64,000 bases of DNA, taken from contig JAEYRV010000048.1 in NCBI GenBank assembly GCA_023435305.1, forward strand, positions 17,531-81,530, given 5' to 3'. This document shows, piece by piece, positions 17,235 to 24,970 of this stretch. Within the stretch, counting starts at the first letter, position 1. Every line of letters starts with the position of its first letter. The position numbers were made by a program, and so were the translations under genes. Source of the stretch: Bacillota bacterium (GTDB lineage Bacteria; Bacillota; Clostridia; Acetivibrionales; DTU013). The notes below the pieces were generated by a model. The model had not been told where the DNA came from, did no database searches, and worked only from the letters and a program-made list of their open reading frames with translations.

Positions 17235-18317
17235 TTATTCTATTGTGACCTTGGCGTTTACAGGCATTATCTGTATCCAGGTCTGACCTCTGTTCAACAC
17301 CAGAGGATCCCCATTCTCATAAGTATATTTAGTCTGTGCGCTTCTGGACTCCTTCGACCAATTTATTTTCGCAGCCTTACCGCAGGTAATGAGGTAGCCG
17401 TTTCCGCTCCCTGTGGTTTTCATATCCTGACGGCCTGCATAATCACCCTTAATATCGTAGTTGGGTACATACTCAATAATAATATTTTTTGCCGTCATCT
17501 GCTTGCCCGATACTCTTTCCATATGCTCCTTGCCATATCTGAAGCGCTTGTACACACCGGAAGCACTGTCATATTCATATTTCGATGTCATCGAAGGATA
17601 TTTCAGCGTAACAGCGGCGGCATTATCTCCGGTTGGAACGATATCGCTGCCGCTATCATTGTAAGTAAACGGAAACTTCACTTCGGCTGTATCATGGAAT
17701 TTTTTCTTTTCGGCATGCTTTTTCAGTTTTTCCATGGAAGTATATGAGTCCTGCCAGTTGCCCTTGTCCTTTGTCAGATCCCAGAAAACATCGGGTCCCA
17801 GATACAAACCGTCGATCTCATCCTGCTTCAGTTTTTTTATGTCGGCTCCTGCCTGCGGACTGCCGCCGTAATGCACATATATAGCATCGTACTCCATACT
17901 GAAGTCCAGGAAATAATGCCTTGCGCTCCTGACCGGTCCTATCATTTCGGGCTCAGTTCCCCAAAATACCGGCATCAGCCTCGTCAGGCCGCCTTCCACG
18001 ATCACCTCATATACTATCTGGGCTTTGTCAAGTCCGCCCTGGGGCAGTACCCTCATACCTTCATTATCGATCATGACCGCCAGAGGCCGCATACCTTCAA
18101 AGGGAAGCGAATAGTCATCCTTCAGCGGTTCTGCAGGCTCCTCAGGCTTCTCCGGCTCTTCGGGCTCCTGCGGTTCTGCCGGCGGCGTCACCGGCGGCTC
18201 AGGCACTTCAGCCTCCACAACGACCGGCTGCACTTCGGAATTCTCAGCCGATCCGCATGCCGCAGCCGATAAAGCAAGCATGATCAGCGCAATACAAAAG
18301 GCAAGTCCCTTTCTCAT
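17235..18317 (-). CDS. DUF3048 (YerB-like) lipoprotein
   Basis: A 360-residue predicted lipoprotein. The signal peptide ends in AAACG, with the lipidated Cys near residue 21. A proline/glutamate-rich linker (about 35-75; 'PEEPEKPEEP') leads to a DUF3048 domain with 'RPLAVMIDNEGMRVLPQGGL', 'VYEVIVEGGLTRLMPVF' and 'IGPVRSARHYFLDFSMEYDA'. A C-terminal domain ends 'LNRGQTWIQIMPVNAKVTIE'. The function is not established; it is usually a single-copy envelope protein of Firmicutes. The start was trimmed to 18317, where GGAGG stands eight bases upstream. Confidence 0.88.
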   Translation of the reverse strand: MRKGLAFCIALIMLALSAAACGSAENSEVQPVVVEAEVPEPPVTPPAEPQEPEEPEKPEEPAEPLKDDYSLPFEGMRPLAVMIDNEGMRVLPQGGLDKAQIVYEVIVEGGLTRLMPVFWGTEPEMIGPVRSARHYFLDFSMEYDAIYVHYGGSPQAGADIKKLKQDEIDGLYLGPDVFWDLTKDKGNWQDSYTSMEKLKKHAEKKKFHDTAEVKFPFTYNDSGSDIVPTGDNAAAVTLKYPSMTSKYEYDSASGVYKRFRYGKEHMERVSGKQMTAKNIIIEYVPNYDIKGDYAGRQDMKTTGSGNGYLITCGKAAKINWSKESRSAQTKYTYENGDPLVLNRGQTWIQIMPVNAKVTIE

Positions 18318-18514
18318 GTATATACCTCCAGGGATGTAAATCATAATGTGATACATCTATAATTCTATTCAGAGAGGTCAAATCCTCTTAAAGAATAAAA
18401 ATTTTACAAATGAAATTACATCAAATGCCGACATATTATGTAGATAATACTTGGACACGAGCCGCAATATAAGTATAATAAAGATAAATTGTACTCGGGC
18501 TGGGAACTTTGACA

Positions 18515-18558
18515 GGACTGTCCCCTTACCTTGGACGGACTGTCCCCTCACCTTATAC
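18515..18558 (+). repeat. REP-like GTCCCC direct repeat upstream of pilZ
   Basis: Two copies of GGACTGTCCCC(TT/TC)ACCTT sit 22 bases apart just before the PilZ gene. Nearly the same string, CTGTCCCCTCTCCTTAT, occurs at 50391-50407, and related GGGGAC/GTCCCC hairpins lie at 36944 and 47978. Confidence 0.5.
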
Positions 18559-18568
18559 CGGAGAATAT

Positions 18569-19318
18569 ATGATGACACCGCAAGAGATAAAAATCGGCAC
18601 AAGACTAGAATTTGAAATGCTGAATAAAAATGATGAGAAAGTGGGCAATACTTTTGTAAGCCAGCTGCTGGAGTTCCAGGATGATGGCAGTATGGTTGTC
18701 TCTGCACCCATAACCGAGTCGCGGGTTGTCTACGTGCCGACAGGAATAACAGTCCGGCTCACATTTGTGCATCACCTGCATGGTTTGCTAGGTTTCAAGG
18801 CTCTGGTCAGATCCAAGGAACATAAGGGAAATATCGCAGTATTGATCGTTGAGCCTGACATAACCCTTGAAAAGATACAAAGAAGGGAGCATTTCAGGCT
18901 GGATGTGATAATCGATGCATTGGTATGGCCTGCCATGGAAGAATCCGAAACCGCAGACTCAAAAAGAGATGGCGCAGAAGCAGGAAATACACAGGAGAGC
19001 ACAGCGTCAGCTGCAGACAAAGCTGCAGAAATTGCTCCTGTTAAAGCATATACAAGGAATCTGAGCGGTTCAGGTGTATGTGTTGTCAGTGATACTTATT
19101 TCGCCAAAAACTCGGAAGTCACGGTCGAGCTGGATCTGAACAGCAATATCAGGTTCAGGGCTAAATGTGTCATTCTTAGGAGCCAGCCCATCGAGGTCAG
19201 GAAGAGCAAGAGCTATGAGCTGGGGATGCACTTTACAGAAATATCACCAAAGAACCAGGATAATCTTATCAAGTTTATATTTGAGCAACAACGCATGCTC
19301 CTGAAAAAAGAAAAATAG
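18569..19318 (+). CDS. PilZ domain protein (YcgR/YpfA-like)
   Basis: A 249-residue predicted cyclic-di-GMP receptor. The N-terminal domain (about 1-95) is of the YcgR/YpfA type. The PilZ domain follows with the RxxxR arm (QRREHFR, near residue 100) and NLSGSG in place of the usual DxSxxG (near 162). Between the two motifs lies an Ala/Glu/Ser-rich insert of about 35 residues (ESETADSKRDGAEAGN and onward), longer than usual. YpfA-like proteins brake flagellar rotation or regulate exopolysaccharide on binding c-di-GMP. GGAGA precedes the ATG pair at 18569/18572. The gene stands alone and ends at a strong terminator. Confidence 0.85.
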   Translation: MMTPQEIKIGTRLEFEMLNKNDEKVGNTFVSQLLEFQDDGSMVVSAPITESRVVYVPTGITVRLTFVHHLHGLLGFKALVRSKEHKGNIAVLIVEPDITLEKIQRREHFRLDVIIDALVWPAMEESETADSKRDGAEAGNTQESTASAADKAAEIAPVKAYTRNLSGSGVCVVSDTYFAKNSEVTVELDLNSNIRFRAKCVILRSQPIEVRKSKSYELGMHFTEISPKNQDNLIKFIFEQQRMLLKKEK

Positions 19319-19342
19319 CTATAACAATCTGCATACAAAGCA

Positions 19343-19376
19343 AACCGCCGTTCATCCCATATCATGAACGGCGGTT
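19343..19376. terminator. Terminator between convergent pilZ and DUF1292 genes
   Basis: A perfect 13-bp stem (AACCGCCGTTCAT / ATGAACGGCGGTT) with an 8-base loop, followed on the plus strand by ATTGTTTTTG. Confidence 0.85.
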
Positions 19377-19399
19377 ATTGTTTTTGTCAAATTTATCGA

Positions 19400-19693
19400 T
19401 TACTCATCGTCCGAGCCGAATTCCTCTTCCATTCTGGATTGAAATTCGTTGAATACCTCGTCGAGCTCGTCATCATCTTCAATAGTCACAAATGAGTCTT
19501 CACCATTTTCATTATGCTCGACCTTCAGTATGATGACCTCCTCTTCCTCCTGATCATTTTCCTGATCCTCATCAAGCGGGGCCAACACTACATATTCATT
19601 ATCATGCATCTCGATCGTATCGATATGTTCAAACTCAACCTCTTCGCCGTCTTCATCGATCAGAACGACAATATCATCTCTTTCTTCATCCAT
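19400..19693 (-). CDS. DUF1292 protein (YrzB family)
   Basis: A 97-residue, extremely acidic protein ('DDIVVLIDEDGEEVEFEHID', then an EEEVIILK strand and a D/E-rich tail). In Firmicutes it typically forms a cluster with ruvX and ireB, as here. Its biochemical role is unknown. GGGAGG lies seven bases upstream of the ATG. Only 30 bases separate it from ruvX, so the two are cotranscribed. Confidence 0.88.
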   Translation of the reverse strand: MDEERDDIVVLIDEDGEEVEFEHIDTIEMHDNEYVVLAPLDEDQENDQEEEEVIILKVEHNENGEDSFVTIEDDDELDEVFNEFQSRMEEEFGSDDE

Positions 19694-19723
19694 GGCAAAC
19701 CCTCCCTTTTCTATAACATACCT

Positions 19724-20140
19724 TTATTTTTGCAGACTGTCAAGATATCCCTGCAATATTAATACGGCAGCAATCCTGTCCACCGATCCTTTTTTCTTCG
19801 AGGTCTTCATACCTACCTCATGCATCATCCTATTGGCAGCCACAGTTGTTAGTCTTTCATCCCAGTTTATCACTTCAAGCCCGGTGATCCGCGCCAGAAT
19901 ATTTCCGAATTCCATTGCTTTCTCACCGCTTGGCCCCACTGTGCCATTCATATTTTTAGGAAGACCTATAACAAATTTATCTACATTATGCTGCTGAGCC
20001 AGTCTCTTTATATCCTCTGCAGTCTGCTCAACAGTTCCTCTCCGCTGTATCGTTTCAATGCCCTGGGCCGTCCAGCCCATTGGGTCGCTCAAAGCGATAC
20101 CGATTCTACTGTCCCCAAAATCTATTCCCATTATACGCAT
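19724..20140 (-). CDS. ruvX: Putative pre-16S rRNA nuclease / Holliday junction resolvase (YqgF/RuvX)
   Basis: A 138-residue RNase H-fold protein. It starts 'MRIMGIDFGDSRIGIALSDP' with the first catalytic Asp, continues with 'FVIGLPKNMNGTVGPSGEKA' and 'VINWDERLTTVAANRMMHE', and ends 'KGSVDRIAAVLILQGYLDS' with the last catalytic Asp, the complete family set. Family members trim the 5' end of 16S rRNA in E. coli and have also been proposed as resolvases. The start at 20140 is set by GGAGGG seven bases upstream. Confidence 0.92.
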   Translation of the reverse strand: MRIMGIDFGDSRIGIALSDPMGWTAQGIETIQRRGTVEQTAEDIKRLAQQHNVDKFVIGLPKNMNGTVGPSGEKAMEFGNILARITGLEVINWDERLTTVAANRMMHEVGMKTSKKKGSVDRIAAVLILQGYLDSLQK

Positions 20141-20181
20141 AAGCGCCCTCCGTTCCAGAAAATTTTCCTCATCCGGCATGT

Positions 20182-20360
20182 TTTAACGGCACATCTTGGC
20201 AGCACGTCTTGGCGGCACATCTTGGCGGCACGTCTTGGCGGCACGTCTTGGCGGCACGTTCTAACGGCATGTATTAGCAGCCGGTTTTTCGGCACGCTTT
20301 AATGGCACGTTCTATCGGTATATGTTAGCAGCCGGTTTTGCGGCACGCTCAATCGGCATG
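20182..20360. repeat. 13-bp tandem repeat between ruvX and the aldo/keto reductase
   Basis: Units of CACGTCTTGGCGG are nearly exact between 20200 and 20262, then decay into related GGCACG/GGCATG units up to 20360. The array fills the intergenic gap almost completely, leaving little room for a promoter other than at its ends. Confidence 0.8.
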
Positions 20361-20364
20361 CCCT

Positions 20365-21312
20365 TCAGCATATCTTTATGGCAAACTGCGGGCAAGCACT
20401 GCCGCAATAGCCGCATAAAACACATTTATCACGATCGACTGACGCCTTTCCTTCAACTATAGAAATGGCACGTTGTTTACACCTCTCAACACATCTGCCG
20501 CAGCCCTCGCACCAATAATCCACATGCAGCCGCTTTTCTCTTTCAAGGGCCGCTTTCTTAAGACCCTCAGGAATGCTGCTGCCCTCAAATCTGAGAATAT
20601 TCATCTCCACTTCATCGGCATTCTGCATACCTATTGCAATCGAGTGTATGTACGGCAGACCCAGTACGAAATCCATGCACTCATCGTATGAATGCAGAAG
20701 ATTGCCTCCGCCCAGCGGCTTCATGCTGTAGACACCCTTGCCCCGGCTGAACGCCATTTCAACAGCCTCCAGCATCCCATCTATGGCGCCGTCTCCAATG
20801 CCTATACCGGAAATGTTGATCAACGGATGTACCACATCTATCTCCGGCATGTCACATATCGCTCTCACTACCTCAATATTGTGTGTTGAAACACCTACCG
20901 CTCTTATTCTCCCCTTATCGCGCTCATTTAAATAAAACTCCAGCGCCTCACGGTGACCTCTCAGTGTGAGCCGGCTTTCCTGCTCATGCATAAGGAATAT
21001 ATCGAGCACATCGGTATCCAGCTCGCGCCTTGCCTTCTCAACACTCTCGGCAGCGCCTTCGGCAGAATATGCATAGGACTTTGTTGCGATCACGGGCTTT
21101 TCTGGCAGCCCTTTAATGGCTTCCCTGATATGTCCGTAGGTTCCGTACAGCTCTGCAGTATCAATAAAGTTGACACCTCTTTCCAATGCGGCTCTGATAA
21201 CAGCTGCGCCCTCAGTAATAGAAAGATTGCACTGCAGCGGACCTATGACGAGTCCTCCGAAACACATCCTCGAAATCCTTATTCCCGTATTTCCCAATTG
21301 TACGTATTGCAT
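20365..21312 (-). CDS. Aldo/keto reductase with C-terminal 2x[4Fe-4S] ferredoxin domain
   Basis: A 315-residue protein. Residues 1-255 are an aldo/keto reductase barrel: 'GNTGIRISRMCFGG', the catalytic 'NFIDTAELYG' (Asp and Tyr), 'VIATKSY' (Lys) and 'IFLMHEQES' (His). The last 50 residues carry two ferredoxin clusters: CEGCGRCVERC and CVLCGYCGSACP. This fusion is common in anaerobes, where the electron donor may be ferredoxin as well as NAD(P)H. The substrate is unknown. It interrupts the usual ireB-ruvX order, and the ireB terminator upstream shows it needs its own promoter. Confidence 0.88.
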   Translation of the reverse strand: MQYVQLGNTGIRISRMCFGGLVIGPLQCNLSITEGAAVIRAALERGVNFIDTAELYGTYGHIREAIKGLPEKPVIATKSYAYSAEGAAESVEKARRELDTDVLDIFLMHEQESRLTLRGHREALEFYLNERDKGRIRAVGVSTHNIEVVRAICDMPEIDVVHPLINISGIGIGDGAIDGMLEAVEMAFSRGKGVYSMKPLGGGNLLHSYDECMDFVLGLPYIHSIAIGMQNADEVEMNILRFEGSSIPEGLKKAALEREKRLHVDYWCEGCGRCVERCKQRAISIVEGKASVDRDKCVLCGYCGSACPQFAIKIC

Positions 21313-21334
21313 TCTATGATCTCCAAAAAATAAA

Positions 21335-21351
21335 CCCCGATCATGTCGGGG
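21335..21351 (-). terminator. Rho-independent terminator of ireB
   Basis: The stem CCCCGA/TCGGGG with a TCATG loop is followed on the minus strand by TTTATTTTTT. It lies just after the ireB stop codon. Confidence 0.88.
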
Positions 21352-21357
21352 CTTTTG

Positions 21358-21612
21358 TCATTTCTTGTTTTCAAGGTAAAACCGTACTATCTCCTCGAGT
21401 AATTCGTCCCTCTCAAGCCTTCGTACAACGCTTCTTGCGTTCAGGTGGTTTGTGATATATGTAGGATCACCGGAAAGTATATACCCAACAAGCTGATTGA
21501 TGGGATTGTATCCTTTCTCGTTCAAGGCCCGGTAAACTGTAAACAGGATATCCCTTGCCTCGTTCTCCTTGTCCTTGTCCATTTTGAACATCATCGTTTC
21601 GCTATCTGCCAT
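21358..21612 (-). CDS. ireB: IreB family regulatory phosphoprotein (UPF0297)
   Basis: An 84-residue protein with the family signature 'NEKGYNPINQLVGYILSGDP' followed by TYITNHLNARS. In Enterococcus, IreB is a substrate of the Ser/Thr kinase IreK and influences envelope stress and cephalosporin tolerance; the family is usually next to ruvX. GGGAGAG supports the start at 21612 rather than the upstream ATG. A strong terminator follows. Confidence 0.92.
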   Translation of the reverse strand: MADSETMMFKMDKDKENEARDILFTVYRALNEKGYNPINQLVGYILSGDPTYITNHLNARSVVRRLERDELLEEIVRFYLENKK

Positions 21613-21750
21613 TATAAACACTCTCCCGCCTTCATGCAATGCCCGGTATGGTTACCCGGCCTTAACAAAACACACGTTTGATTATGAATATATAATATAA
21701 CATACAGAAATTTAATGCAATACGAAAAAGCTTAAAAAACCTGCAAACCG

Positions 21751-23181
21751 CTAAATCCCGCCAATTATAAATTCTTTTTCCGCTCTGATGAGCCTTGTCG
21801 CCGCAATATTTCCCAATATGCTATTATCCGCATTTGAGAGCACTCTTATGTAATTTGGTGTCAGGCCTTCATATAAACCGCCGCTGTCTTTAGCCTCCTG
21901 ATTATTCTGTCCACCGCTGTCTTTGACCGCCTGCTCATTTTGTCCACCGCTGTCTTTGACCGCCTGCTCATTCTGTCCACAGCTGTCTTTGACCGCCTGC
22001 TCATTCTGTCCACCGCTGTCTTTGACCGCCTGCTCATACAGCACCGGCATTTCCCGCCCGATAAACCTGCAATTGAATTCGAGTGCACAGCGGTCTGAAA
22101 GTTCCATGACCCTGGCGCTCCTGTACTCCTTTACTGTCCCGTCCACCTGGTTCTCATATGTTGCTGCCGGTGTACCCTTCCTTGGAGAATACTTAAAAAC
22201 ATGCATCTTGGCAAACCCTATCATCTCCAGAAACTCAAAGGTCTTTTCAAACTCCTCAGGAGTCTCGCCTGGAAAGCCTACCATGACATCAGTCGTTATG
22301 GATACATCAGGTATCTGCTCCCTGAGCAAATCGACAGCCCTTTTATAGTCAGCAGTCCTGTATTTCCTGTTCATCCTGGCCAGCGTTTCGTCACATCCGC
22401 TTTGCAGAGAAATATGATAATGCGGGCAAAGCTTCTCAAGGCCCGCAGCCTGTGTAACAAATTCCCCTGTGATCATTGTAGGTTCAATGGACCCAAGCCG
22501 GATTCTCTCGATGCCCTCCATGCCGTGTATAAGCTTTACTAGTTCTAAAAGCCCGATCTGTCCCTGATCCCTTCCATATGAGGCTATATGAATACCGGTC
22601 AGCACGACCTCTTTGAAACCCGCTTCAGAAAGCTTGCGGACCTCATTGAGGACATCTTCGGCGGGCCTGCTGCGTATCGGACCTCTTGCATACGGTATGA
22701 TGCAATATGAGCAGAACTGGCTGCAGCCTTCCTGAATTTTGAGAAATGCCCTGGTGCGCCCCTTGTATCTCTCTATCTTCAAGTCCTCGAAGGCATGCCT
22801 TTTCATTATGTTACCAACCTCTGATATCCTGCCCTCTCCGTTCCTGAACTTCTCCACATATTCCGGCAGTCTTAGGCGGTCGGCTGTTCCGGCCACTATA
22901 TCTACTTCCGGTATATTCTCTACCTCTTCTCTTGCTGTCTGCGGGTAACAGCCCACTGCTGCGACGATGGCGCTGCGGTTGAGCTGTTTCGCCCTGCGTA
23001 TAGCCTGGCGTGACTTCCGCGAGCTCAAGCCAGTGACCGTACATGTATTGATAACATAGACATCGGCAGCCTCTTCAAATTCGACGAGCTCATAGCCCGC
23101 ATTTTCAAAGGCCTCCGCCATGGCCTCTGTCTCATATTGATTAACTTTGCATCCCAGTGTGTAAAAAGCAACTCTATTCAC
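21751..23181 (-). CDS. mtaB: tRNA t6A37 methylthiotransferase MtaB, with an internal tandem repeat
   Basis: A 476-residue radical SAM enzyme that adds a methylthio group to N6-threonylcarbamoyladenosine 37 of tRNA. The N-terminal domain has its three cluster cysteines (TLGCKVNQYE, NTCTVTG, GCYPQTA). The radical SAM motif is CSQFCSYC (near residue 150). The C-terminal TRAM domain ('LYEGLTPNYIRVLSNAD') is preceded by an insertion of five EQAVKDSGGQN undecapeptides (about residues 384-434), which makes the protein longer than usual. The repeat keeps the reading frame because its unit is 33 bp. The start is GTG with GGAGG upstream. A promoter-like box lies at 23307-23333. Confidence 0.93.
   Translation of the reverse strand: MNRVAFYTLGCKVNQYETEAMAEAFENAGYELVEFEEAADVYVINTCTVTGLSSRKSRQAIRRAKQLNRSAIVAAVGCYPQTAREEVENIPEVDIVAGTADRLRLPEYVEKFRNGEGRISEVGNIMKRHAFEDLKIERYKGRTRAFLKIQEGCSQFCSYCIIPYARGPIRSRPAEDVLNEVRKLSEAGFKEVVLTGIHIASYGRDQGQIGLLELVKLIHGMEGIERIRLGSIEPTMITGEFVTQAAGLEKLCPHYHISLQSGCDETLARMNRKYRTADYKRAVDLLREQIPDVSITTDVMVGFPGETPEEFEKTFEFLEMIGFAKMHVFKYSPRKGTPAATYENQVDGTVKEYRSARVMELSDRCALEFNCRFIGREMPVLYEQAVKDSGGQNEQAVKDSCGQNEQAVKDSGGQNEQAVKDSGGQNNQEAKDSGGLYEGLTPNYIRVLSNADNSILGNIAATRLIRAEKEFIIGGI
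21878..22038. repeat. 33-bp tandem repeat inside mtaB
   Basis: Five copies of a 33-bp unit encode EQAVKDSGGQN with very few differences (one Gly to Cys change; the last copy is degenerate, NQEAKDSGGLY). Near-identity at the DNA level indicates recent expansion. Confidence 0.92.
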
Positions 23182-23306
23182 GGTTCCTCCAGTGTGTGAT
23201 TTCCTTCAATATGTGGGTCTACCTTCAAAGTCTCGTTTCCCTGTAACGTCCGGCTTTTCTTCAATGTGATGTTTCCTTCAGTGTCCGGGTTCTTGATATA
23301 TATTAA

Positions 23307-23333
23307 CTATTATAACACTTCAATTCAAAGAAA
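23307..23333 (-). promoter_or_regulatory. Second copy of the 27-bp promoter-like box, upstream of mtaB
   Basis: TATAAT on the minus strand at 23309-23314, 128 bases before the mtaB start. The sequence matches 266-292 in 26 of 27 positions. Confidence 0.4.
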
Positions 23334-23400
23334 ATTTTTCGTTTATAGAAAAATTTTCTCACGCAACAGTTTCAAAATGACAGCAGTTCTTTGTGTCTCT

Positions 23401-23560
23401 CTGATACATTTTCTTATGAGGGCTTTCTATAGTCTCGCTCTGATACATTTTCTTATGAGGGCTTTCTATAGTCTCGCTCAATTCATTGACTTGTGTGGGC
23501 TTTTGACTCCCGCTATAATGCATTGACTGACAAGAACTTTGAGGTCTCGCTCTGAGATTT
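23401..23560. repeat. 39-bp direct repeat, two exact copies and a degenerate third
   Basis: CTGATACATTTTCTTATGAG plus GGCTTTCTATAGTCTCGCT is repeated exactly at 23401-23439 and 23440-23478. A weaker copy follows (TGTGGGCTTTTGACTCCCGC, then GGTCTCGCTCTGA). No gene is seen in 23182-24084. Confidence 0.8.
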
Positions 23561-23637
23561 TTATCTGAAGAAAAAAACTATATGATTTTGTTTTACGTCA
23601 GTATATGAGTTGACATAAATACTCCCCATTTAATTAT

Positions 23638-23860
23638 GGTCCAAAATTCAATTAAAGTCTAAAAATTTGGACTTAAATCTATAAAAAACCGAGTTTTTAC
23701 TCCATAATGATATTGAGTTCAGGATTATGTAACGCGCATGAGGACTTTACTTGATTTTTGGACCATACGATCAGCCGGACCAGGACTTTACTTGATTTTT
23801 GGACCATGCCATCAGCCGGACCAGGACTCTACTTGATTTTTGGACCATGCAGTAACGTAC
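23638..23860. repeat. Degenerate IS-end-like repeats, core GGACTTTACTTGATTTTTGG
   Basis: An inverted copy (GGTCCAAAATTCAATTAAAG at 23638) is followed by three direct copies of a 41-bp unit (23740-23855) with GGACTTTACTTGATTTTTGG, then ACCATGCCATCAGCCGGACC. The core matches the repeats at 2310-2640. No transposase frame lies between the inverted copies. Confidence 0.45.
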
Positions 23861-24084
23861 CCGTGTAGTTGTTAGTATGAAACATGAGATGAAAAAACAG
23901 TTCATGTACTATGAATAAAACAGGTACATAATTCACAGATTGCGCTTGAAACAAATAGTACAGGCGCCTTGTAAAATTCTGTTCATCATTTTTTAATAAT
24001 ATCGTAATTGACTTGTTGCCAAATACAGGATATTATTTATCTAGGATTTTTTATGAATGCTGTCAGTGAAACGGAGGCAGGGAT

Positions 24085-24312
24085 ATGAAAGCATTTACTA
24101 TCATGCTCAAAACTATAAACGATGTTAAAGATTTTGTGAATATATCCAACAAATACGATTTTGATGTAGATCTGACATCGGGCCGCTATGTGGTCGATGC
24201 CAAATCCATCATGGGGATATTCAGCCTTGATTTTAACAAACCGATCAGAGTAGAGGTCCATTCCGACGATTGTGAAACCTTCATAAACGAGATCAAGCCT
24301 TTCATGATTTAG
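24085..24312 (+). CDS. HPr-like protein without the phosphorylatable His
   Basis: A 75-residue protein with the length and fold pattern of HPr. It retains the regulatory-serine region 'VVDAKSIMGIFSLD' (equivalent to Ser46), but the first helix reads 'NDVKDFVNISNKYDF' with no HARPA motif and no histidine there. It therefore cannot carry PTS phosphate and may act like Crh, through seryl phosphorylation by HPr kinase and binding to CcpA, or in another regulatory way. GGAGG precedes the ATG. It is monocistronic and ends at a strong terminator. Confidence 0.82.
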   Translation: MKAFTIMLKTINDVKDFVNISNKYDFDVDLTSGRYVVDAKSIMGIFSLDFNKPIRVEVHSDDCETFINEIKPFMI

Positions 24313-24324
24313 AATCAAAATAAA

Positions 24325-24354
24325 AAGCCCGGCGTCCAGCAATGGACCGGGCTT
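24325..24354. terminator. Bidirectional terminator
   Basis: AAGCCCGG(CG)TCCA / TGGACCGGGCTT with a GCAA tetraloop, flanked by T runs on both strands. It serves the HPr-like gene (plus) and the DUF523 gene (minus). Confidence 0.9.
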
Positions 24355-24397
24355 TTGTTATTTTAGCCAGATTTGTACTAAATGCGCCTGCAGTATT

Positions 24398-24844
24398 TCA
24401 CCGGAAATCTTCATCTGATATGACTTCTATTCCGTTTCTGATCAGCAGTTCCGCTGTCACACCATTTCCGCCTATAGTCTTTCTGCTAAAGGAGCCATCA
24501 TATATTTCACCGTATCCGCATGACGGACTTCTGGATTTGAGTATGGCCTTTTCTATGCCGCAGGCTTCTGCAATCTTTAGGGTTTCTATTGCTCCACTAA
24601 TGAAATTGCCTGTTACATCATCTCCATTAACATTTATCACACGGCATTTTCCGTCGAGGACGTCCCCTCCGATGCCGCCGCATATTTCGCATGGCTGTCT
24701 GGGGGTTCCACAGCCGCCCAGCTGTTCGGGGCAGACGGGTATTACCAAGCCCTGGCCAGCCAGCTCCAGAAGCTTTTCCTTATGAAAACAGCCGCCGTCA
24801 TAACGGCAATTTATTCCTAAAAGGCATGCGCTTACAAGATACAT
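24398..24844 (-). CDS. DUF523 family protein
   Basis: A 148-residue protein with the family's conserved cysteine motifs: 'YLVSACLLGINCRYDGG' at the N-terminus, 'VIPVCPEQLGGCGTPR' and 'ILKSRSPSCGYGEIYDG'. The pattern suggests a metal or cluster site, but the function is unknown. In other genomes the domain can be fused to a DUF1722 domain. GAGGGG precedes the ATG. It lies 126 bases downstream of rnr in the same direction with no clear terminator between, so it may be read through from rnr. Confidence 0.88.
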   Translation of the reverse strand: MYLVSACLLGINCRYDGGCFHKEKLLELAGQGLVIPVCPEQLGGCGTPRQPCEICGGIGGDVLDGKCRVINVNGDDVTGNFISGAIETLKIAEACGIEKAILKSRSPSCGYGEIYDGSFSRKTIGGNGVTAELLIRNGIEVISDEDFR

Positions 24845-24970
24845 AGTGTCCCCTCTCTGCTATCGATCTGGAATATATCACTTGCAGCTTCATCTGCACG
24901 GACCTCCAGGTATGTCTGGCCCGGTCTGGTGCCTGATGAAGTGTGTTATATGCGGCGCGATTTGTCTCAT

